A stretch of 16,940 bases of DNA, taken from positions 1 through 16,940 of the forward strand of contig CAZDLB010000034.1 in the NCBI GenBank assembly GCA_964505995.1, in the 5' to 3' direction. The stretch's first letter is position 1; the number at the start of each line of letters is the position of its first letter. Under the pieces are notes generated by a model, which was not told the origin of the DNA, did no database searches, and was given only the letters and a program-made list of their open reading frames with translations. This document shows, one piece after another, positions 12,488 through 16,940 of the stretch. The DNA comes from JAJRVH01 sp964505995. GTDB lineage: Bacteria; Pseudomonadota; Zetaproteobacteria; Mariprofundales; Mariprofundaceae. The translations under genes were made by a program, and so were the position numbers.

Positions 12488-13426
12488 ATGCTGAGCATTC
12501 TTCTCGGCATGGCCGGCATCATCGCGCTGGGCGTGGCCTGGCGGCTGATGCTGGGTAGTAAGGCCGCCGATGCGCTGCGCGCGCATCTGGCGCAGGCGGT
12601 CTACCAGATCTTCCTGCCGGCGCTGGTGCTGCACGTGCTCTGGCGGGTGCCGGTGGACATGAACACGCTGCGCATCCCGCTGGTGTCCATGCTCTGCGTG
12701 CTGCTGTCGCTGCTGGCCGCCTTCCTGCTCTACGGCAACGGCCGCATCGTGCGCGGCTTTCTTGCGGGCGTATCCGCACCGCGCGCCATCGGTGCGTTGC
12801 TGCTGGCATCGGGCTTCGGCAACTTCACCTATCTGGGCCTGCCGGTGATCTCGCAGACCTTCGGCGAATGGAGCCAGTTCGTCGCCATCCAGTTCGACCT
12901 GCTGGCCAGCACGCCGCTGCTGTTCACCGTCGGCATCATGCTGGCGCGGCATTACGGCACCCATGCCGAGCGTCTGCATCCGCTGCTGGCGCTACTGCGC
13001 GTGCCGGCGCTCTGGGCGGCGCTTGCCGGGCTGTTCGCCAGCGCCTTCGCGCTGCCGATGCCGGCCTGGCTGGACGAGGCGCTGGACACGCTGGGTTCGG
13101 CCGTCGTGCCGCTGATGCTGCTCTCCATCGGCATGGCGCTGCGCTGGCAGGCGGGCTGGGCGGCCCGAATCCCGGTGCTGTTCCCGGCGCTGGTGATTCA
13201 GCTTCTGTTGATGCCGCTGATCGCCTGGGCGGCCGCCATCGGTGCGGGCATGCCGGAGCGATTGCTGGCCCCGGTGGTGATCGAGGGGGCGATGCCGAGC
13301 ATGGTGCTGGGCCTGGTGATCTGCGATCGCTTCCGGCTTGATTCGACGCTGTATGCCGAGGCCGTGACGCTGTCCACGGCCGCGTCGCTGGTGACGCTGC
13401 CATTGTGGCTGCACGCGCTCGGCTGA
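12488..13426 (+). CDS. AEC (auxin efflux carrier) family permease
   Basis: This 312-residue polytopic membrane protein shows about ten hydrophobic segments in two halves, as in the AEC/bile-acid-symporter fold. The conserved first-half motif around SGFGNFTYLGLPV, the second-half LDEALDTLGSAVVPLMLLSIGMAL, and APVVIEGAMPSMVLGLVICDRF match this family. Members move small organic anions such as malate or malonate, or other metabolites, in bacteria; the substrate cannot be read from the sequence. The ATG at 12488 lies 27 bp after smpB and has no clear ribosome site, so it may be read from the smpB transcript. No truncation is seen. Confidence 0.9.
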   Translation: MLSILLGMAGIIALGVAWRLMLGSKAADALRAHLAQAVYQIFLPALVLHVLWRVPVDMNTLRIPLVSMLCVLLSLLAAFLLYGNGRIVRGFLAGVSAPRAIGALLLASGFGNFTYLGLPVISQTFGEWSQFVAIQFDLLASTPLLFTVGIMLARHYGTHAERLHPLLALLRVPALWAALAGLFASAFALPMPAWLDEALDTLGSAVVPLMLLSIGMALRWQAGWAARIPVLFPALVIQLLLMPLIAWAAAIGAGMPERLLAPVVIEGAMPSMVLGLVICDRFRLDSTLYAEAVTLSTAASLVTLPLWLHALG

Positions 13427-13440
13427 CGCGATTGCTCTTC

Positions 13441-13468
13441 TTGTTTGCGGAGGATGTACGGCTAGACT
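13441..13468 (+). promoter_or_regulatory. Possible sigma-70 promoter for the Yip1-like gene
   Basis: TTGTTT (13441-13446), 16 bases, then TAGACT (13463-13468) gives 3/6 and 4/6 matches to the -35 and -10 consensus. It lies 36 bp before the next start. This is a weak call by eye. Confidence 0.35.
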
Positions 13469-13504
13469 GAGCGGCCATCCGGCCGGGCGGAAAACGGAGG
13501 CGAC

Positions 13505-14068
13505 ATGCGTCAGAGCAGCGAAGAATCCAGCGGCTATTTCTCCAGCCAGGCGCCGATGCGCAGCCTGTGGCCGGCCGTGCGCGGCATCATCTTTGCTCCG
13601 CAGGGCTTCTTTGCCGGCCTGCCGCGCGCCATCTATTACCGCGATGCGCTGTTCTTCGCCTCGATCGTGATCTTTGCGATGAGCTTTCTGAGCATCCCGT
13701 TTCACAGCATGCTGCTGCTGTTTCTGCTGCCGGCCACGTGGGGCCTGGGCCTGATCGGCCTTTGGCTGTGGTCGCGCTATCTGCGCTGGGCCGTCCGGGG
13801 CTTTGCCGATGTCCGGCTCAGCAAGGCCAATGCCTTTCAGCTCTGTGCCTATGCCACGCTGCCGATGGCGCTGGCCGCGATCCCCTATCTCGGCGGCATC
13901 GCGCTCTTGTGGAACATCTATCTGCTCTGGCAGGGCCTGGTGTCGTATGCGCGTGTGAAGGCCGGCGTGGCCGCGGCCATCGTGCTGCTGCCGATGGTCC
14001 TGCTGGCACTGACGGCCATCGGGCTGGGCAGTGCGGCGTTGAGGTTGGTGCCACAGCTCGCAGGCTAG
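13505..14068 (+). CDS. Yip1-family integral membrane protein
   Basis: This 187-residue protein has about five hydrophobic segments (for example DALFFASIVIFAMSFL, MLLLFLLPATWGLGLIGLWLW, AIPYLGGIALLWNIYLLWQGL and AAIVLLPMVLLALTAIGL). The opening, with RGIIFAPQGFFAGLP ahead of the first membrane segment, and the central FQLCAYATLPMALAAIPYLGG resemble bacterial Yip1-domain proteins, whose function is poorly known. The start is supported by CGGAGG at 13495-13500, just before the ATG at 13505. It stands between an AEC permease and a DUF2235 hydrolase with no obvious link to either. Confidence 0.75.
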   Translation: MRQSSEESSGYFSSQAPMRSLWPAVRGIIFAPQGFFAGLPRAIYYRDALFFASIVIFAMSFLSIPFHSMLLLFLLPATWGLGLIGLWLWSRYLRWAVRGFADVRLSKANAFQLCAYATLPMALAAIPYLGGIALLWNIYLLWQGLVSYARVKAGVAAAIVLLPMVLLALTAIGLGSAALRLVPQLAG

Positions 14069-14080
14069 GCTTGCATCCAT

Positions 14081-14109
14081 CCCCGGAATGATCTTTACTG
14101 ATTCCGGGG
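14081..14109. repeat. Perfect 9-bp inverted repeat before the DUF2235 gene
   Basis: CCCCGGAAT (14081-14089) and ATTCCGGGG (14101-14109) are perfect inverted copies around an 11-base spacer. The repeat starts 13 bp after the Yip1-like stop and ends 6 bp before the DUF2235 ATG. No T-tract follows, so an operator or an mRNA hairpin hiding the G-rich ribosome site is as likely as a terminator. Confidence 0.6.
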
Positions 14110-14115
14110 GCCTGG

Positions 14116-15458
14116 ATGAAACGACTGATCGTCTGCCTGGATGGAACCTGGAACACGCCGGATCAGCCGGGAAAGATCACCAATGTCGTCAAGATCATGC
14201 GGGCGATTGCGCCAAGCGACGGCGACATCGAGCAGATCGTCTATTATCACAAGGGCGTCGGCACATCGGGTCCGGTGGACAAGGTGCTTGGNNNNNNNNN
14301 NNNNNNNNNNNNNNNNNNNNNNNNNNNNNNNNNNNNNNNNNNNNNNNNNNNNNNNNNNNNNNNNNNNNNNNNNNNNNNNNNNNNNNNNNNNTCGTCTATT
14401 ATCACAAGGGCGTCGGCACATCGGGTCCGGTGGACAAGGTGCTTGGCGGCGCGACGGGCAAGGGGCTGGTTGAGAACGTCAAGGTCGCCTACCGCTTCCT
14501 GGCCAACAACTACGAGCCGGAAGATGAGATCTACATCTTCGGCTTCTCGCGCGGCGCCTATACCGCGCGTTCGCTGGCCGGGCTGATCGGCTGGCTGGGG
14601 ATGATCCGCAAGAACCATCTCGAACAGCTGACGCATTATTTCGAGCGCTATCGCAAGCGCCGGCCGGGCGAAAGCCCGCCCGAAGATCTGCAGCGCATCC
14701 GCTGGCAGCAGGATGTGCCGATCGAATGCGTCGGCGTCTGGGATACGGTCGGCGCGCTCGGCATTCCGGCCAGGACCTTTGCGAACCTGGTGCGGGGCAT
14801 CAATAAAAAGTATGCCTTTCTCGATACGACCTTGGGCGATCACATCCGCCATGGCTTTCATGCCGTGGCCATCGATGAAAAGCGCGGCCCGTTCACGCCG
14901 ACGCTGTGGTCGGCGCCCGAGGGCGTGGAGATCCCCACGGACCGGGTGCGGCAGGCCTGGTTCCCGGGCGTGCATTCAAACGTCGGCGGCAGCTACGACG
15001 ATGCCGGGCTGTCCGATCATGCGCTGCTGTGGATGGTGCAGTGCGTGCGCCAGACCACGGGCCTGAAGTTCGATGATGCCTATCTGAAGGATACGGACCA
15101 TGTCCGCCCCGATGCCCTGGGCACGCATTATGATTCGCTCGGCGCCTATGTGTTCAGCCGCATGCTGCCCATGATCCGCGTTATCGGAAGCCACACACCG
15201 AAGGCCGGCTGGCTGCATCGGAGGCTAAAGCGTATGAGTCGTCCGCCTGACGGGCAGGTTTACGTGAATGAGATGATTCATCGCTCGGCGCTTGAGCGCT
15301 TTGGCCATGATGCGCCCTTTCAACAGGGAAAGAAGATCACCCAGGAGCATTATACGCCGGCCAATCTGGCCGCGGCGATGGGGAAGTTGCCGGTGGCGGA
15401 ATACGACGGCTCGATTTCTCAGCCGTCCAGGCCGAAGCCGGCGGCCAGCAGCCCGTAA
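14116..15458 (+). CDS. DUF2235 alpha/beta hydrolase, interrupted by an assembly gap
   Basis: The protein opens MKRLIVCLDGTWNTPDQPG, the classic DUF2235 start. In the sequence as given, the frame is lost across a 100-N run. Deleting the Ns and one of the two identical 55-bp flanks (155 nt) restores one frame of 395 residues, so the gene is probably intact. On that numbering the nucleophile is S93 in GFSRGAYTARSLAGLIG, with D158 in VWDTVGALG and H235 in WFPGVHSNVGGSY as likely triad partners. DUF2235 proteins include Tle1-type phospholipase effectors of type VI secretion, but many are housekeeping or uncharacterised hydrolases. No secretion, VgrG or immunity gene is nearby and there is no signal peptide. 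Its last 40 bp overlap the convergent YqaA-like gene. Confidence 0.88.
14237..14291. repeat. 55-bp direct repeat, left copy at the gap edge
   Basis: These 55 bases end exactly where the N-run begins and are identical to 14392-14446, which begins exactly where the N-run ends. This pattern is expected from two contig ends that share one overlap. It is not likely to be a biological repeat. Confidence 0.9.
14292..14391. other. 100-N scaffold gap
   Basis: Exactly 100 undetermined bases lie inside the DUF2235 gene. The round length is a placeholder typical of scaffolding, not a measured gap. Confidence 0.97.
14392..14446. repeat. 55-bp direct repeat, right copy at the gap edge
   Basis: This is identical to 14237-14291. 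Translated in their own frames, both copies read VYYHKGVGTSGPVDKVLG, and only the right copy continues into the rest of the hydrolase. Joining the copies gives a smooth protein. Confidence 0.9.
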
Positions 15459-15850
15459 CGGGCGGCCTTGCCGAGGCTGACCAGCAGGACAAACAACGGA
15501 AAAGGGCTGCGCAGCAGTCCTGCGACCAGACAGAGCGGATCGCCGACGACGGGCAGCCAGGCGAACAGCAGCGCCGGCTGACCGAAACGCGAGAACCAGC
15601 GCTCGGCGCGCGCGATGCTGGCCTCGTCCATGCGCAGCCAGCGATGATGCACGGCCTCGTTGCCGAGCCGGCCCATGCCGTAGGTGATGCAGCTACCCAG
15701 CACATTGCCCAGCGTGGCGGTGATCACGAGTGTCACTGGATCGCCGCCTTCGTGCAGGCGGTAGAGCAGCAGTGCTTCCGATCCGCCCGGCATCAGCGTG
15801 GATGAGATCAGCGCGGAGAGAAAGAGGCTCCAGTCGGGACTCCAGACCAT
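15419..15850 (-). CDS. YqaA-like DedA/VTT-domain membrane protein
   Basis: This 143-residue inner-membrane protein has the same size as E. coli YqaA. Family marks are the opening LFLSALISSTLMPGGSEALL, the middle TLGNVLGSCITYGMGRLG, the basic amphipathic stretch WLRMDEASIARAERWFSRFG, and LLFAWLPVVGDPLCLVAGLL with its conserved Gly-Asp-Pro. DedA-superfamily members are thought to act in lipid transport across membranes or in proton-driven export; the role of YqaA itself is unclear. It converges with the DUF2235 gene and overlaps it by 40 bp. Its ATG is only 35 bp from the ATG of the divergent ogt-like gene, and no ribosome site is seen upstream, so it may be leaderless. Confidence 0.9.
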   Translation of the reverse strand: MVWSPDWSLFLSALISSTLMPGGSEALLLYRLHEGGDPVTLVITATLGNVLGSCITYGMGRLGNEAVHHRWLRMDEASIARAERWFSRFGQPALLFAWLPVVGDPLCLVAGLLRSPFPLFVLLVSLGKAARYGLLAAGFGLDG

Positions 15851-15885
15851 TGGGAAAGGCTAGTCGCTGGCGCTAGGCTGTCGAC
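15850..15885. promoter_or_regulatory. Back-to-back promoter region between the YqaA-like and ogt-like genes
   Basis: On the plus strand TTGGGA (15850-15855), 18 bases, then TAGGCT (15874-15879) could serve ogt. On the minus strand TCGACA (15884-15879), 16 bases, then TAGCCT (15862-15857) could serve the YqaA-like gene. Both would place the transcription start at or next to the ATG, implying leaderless messages. The -10 matches are only 3/6, so this is tentative. Confidence 0.35.
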
Positions 15886-16344
15886 ATGCGTCGGCTTTAT
15901 CGCTCACCGCTGGGCGTACTCTGGTATCAGCTCGAACATGACGGATGCAGCCGTCTCGTACTGGGCGCATGCGAGGGGCTGGGCGCATCCGATGATGCCG
16001 TTTCGCGCTGGCTGGATGCCTATTTTTCGGGGCGGCCGCTTCCCCCGCCGCCGCTGACCGCGCCGAAGAGCGCGTTTCAGGGTCGCCTCAGGCAGGCCTT
16101 GTGGGAGGTTCCCTTTGGCGAAACCTGCAGCTACGGCGAACTGGCCGCGCGGCTCGGCACGGCCCCGCGGGCGGTTGGCCAGGCCCTGCGGGCCAATCCG
16201 CTGCCGCTTCTCGTGCCGTGTCACCGGGTCGTGGCCGCCAATGGGCCGGGCGGCTTCGCCTTTGGGCCGGCATGGAAGAGCAGGCTGATCGCTTTCGAGC
16301 GATCGATTTCGAGCGGGGCAGCAGTGGCTCAGCGGACCGGGTAA
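15886..16344 (+). CDS. ogt: Methylated-DNA-protein-cysteine methyltransferase (Ogt type)
   Basis: This 152-residue protein transfers methyl groups from O6-methylguanine (and O4-methylthymine) in DNA to its own cysteine in a single-use reaction. The active site is PCHRVV with C112. The helix-turn-helix and arginine-finger region before it is seen in SYGELAARLGTAPRAVGQALRANPLPLLVPCHR, here joined from SYGELAARLG, RAVGQALRAN and PLPLLVPCHRV. The N-terminal domain is short. The loop after the active site reads ANGPGGFAFGPAWKSRLIAFE, with Phe in place of the common Tyr of GGYAGG. There is no ribosome site before the ATG. The last 16 bp overlap the convergent SIMPL gene. Confidence 0.93.
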   Translation: MRRLYRSPLGVLWYQLEHDGCSRLVLGACEGLGASDDAVSRWLDAYFSGRPLPPPPLTAPKSAFQGRLRQALWEVPFGETCSYGELAARLGTAPRAVGQALRANPLPLLVPCHRVVAANGPGGFAFGPAWKSRLIAFERSISSGAAVAQRTG

Positions 16345-16940
16345 TCCTTCGGTGGCAGCAGGATGCTGCCGGACACGGTGACCGAGATTGGACCCTCGCC
16401 GGCTTGCAGCGACGGTGCGGCATCGGCCTTCATCATCGCCCTTTCCGCGATCGGATAGGGAAGCGGGCGGTCGCTGGTCGTCTTCAGGCTCAGGATGCGA
16501 AAGCTCGTGGCGTCCAGCGCGCGCGCCAGCTCCGTGGCCTTCTTCCTGAAATCCGCCACGGCCTGAAGCCGGAGCGAGGCCCGCGTCCGATGCAGCGTTG
16601 CCTCGGAGAAGCCGTATTGCAGGGAATCCAGATGTCCACCGGCCTTCTCAATCGCGTCAATCCATGCGGCGGCGTCGGCCAGCCTGCGGGTGGTGACGCG
16701 CTCGCGCTGGACCAGCTTCCAGCCGTCGCGCACCTGCCTGCGGCTGGCATTGTCATAGCGCCAGATGATCTCCATGCGCCGGGACAGCGTGGTCTGCCGC
16801 AGATCCTTTTCCTGCTTCAGCCGGGCATGGATGTCGCTGGAGATGCGGTTGACCGATGCGCGCAGCCTGGCCGGATCTGAGCCCATGGCCTCCACGCGAT
16901 ACAGCACCGTCAGCTCATCATGCGGCAGGTTCATCCTTGC
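16329..16940 (-). CDS. SIMPL-domain (DUF541) periplasmic protein, 5' end outside the window
   Basis: The frame stays open to the window edge; the visible part is about 203 residues. The methionine at 16934 falls inside the usual first strand of the domain (NLPHDELTVLYRVEAMGSDP), and family members normally carry a signal peptide ahead of it, so the true start lies to the right of 16940. SIMPL marks are the DELTVLYRVEA opening, WKLVQRERVTTRRLADAAAW in the middle, LHRTRASLRLQAVADFRKKA, and the C-terminal GPISVTVSGSILL. The family includes E. coli YggE, linked to oxidative stress, but its biochemistry is not settled. It converges with the ogt-like gene, overlapping it by 16 bp. No terminator is visible between them. 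Confidence 0.88.
   Translation of the reverse strand, partial: ARMNLPHDELTVLYRVEAMGSDPARLRASVNRISSDIHARLKQEKDLRQTTLSRRMEIIWRYDNASRRQVRDGWKLVQRERVTTRRLADAAAWIDAIEKAGGHLDSLQYGFSEATLHRTRASLRLQAVADFRKKATELARALDATSFRILSLKTTSDRPLPYPIAERAMMKADAAPSLQAGEGPISVTVSGSILLPPKDYPVR

Noticed and set aside
14088..14291. Start of the DUF2235 gene at the ATG at 14088
   Set aside because: That frame gives an unrelated N-terminus before the Ns and its ATG lies inside the inverted repeat. The frame from 14116 encodes the diagnostic DGTWNTP motif.
14237..14446. A biological 55-bp direct repeat or insertion target duplication
   Set aside because: The copies touch a 100-N placeholder exactly on both sides and merging them restores the gene, so an assembly overlap explains them.

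Overview
The window is GC-rich, densely packed and almost all coding. No stretch over about 150 bp lacks a gene. The gene set (dapA, clpB behind a sigma-32-type promoter, smpB, AEC permease, YqaA-type DedA protein, Ogt-type repair protein, SIMPL protein) and the two-component families point to a proteobacterium, most likely gammaproteobacterial or a nearby deep lineage. I cannot fix the genus. A 100-N run flanked by identical 55-bp ends shows that this is a draft or metagenome scaffold.

Region 1 (1-8788) is one co-directional block. dapA (lysine and peptidoglycan precursor synthesis) is followed by a signalling cassette of five genes. These are a PrsK-like membrane histidine kinase, a PrsR-like AAA+ response regulator, a small secreted protein of unknown function, a six-TM hybrid kinase with a receiver, and a 1002-residue hybrid kinase with a periplasmic NMT1/THI5-like binding domain, two PAS domains and a receiver. 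The last four starts each overlap the previous stop (ATGA, ATGA, GTGA, ATGA), so the five proteins are probably made together. The response regulator has GAFAGA where sigma-54 activators have GAFTGA. The first hybrid kinase carries a CPVCH motif in its ATPase domain. This cassette is the best candidate in the window for something undescribed.

Region 2 (8770-12460) concerns stress, electron transfer and ribosome rescue. clpB has a good sigma-32 promoter that begins inside the preceding kinase gene. After a hairpin-rich spacer comes a small lysine-rich monoheme cytochrome c, closed by a textbook rho-independent terminator, and then smpB. No tmRNA gene is visible.

Region 3 (12488-15458) holds an AEC-family permease, a Yip1-like membrane protein and a DUF2235 alpha/beta hydrolase. 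The hydrolase looks broken only because of the assembly gap: removing the Ns and one 55-bp copy (155 nt) restores a single 395-residue frame.

Region 4 (15419-16940) has a YqaA-like membrane protein on the minus strand, divergent from an Ogt-type DNA repair protein only 35 bp away. A minus-strand SIMPL-domain protein then runs off the right edge. Both convergent pairs here overlap at their 3' ends. No CRISPR array, rRNA, tRNA, insertion sequence or phage gene was seen.
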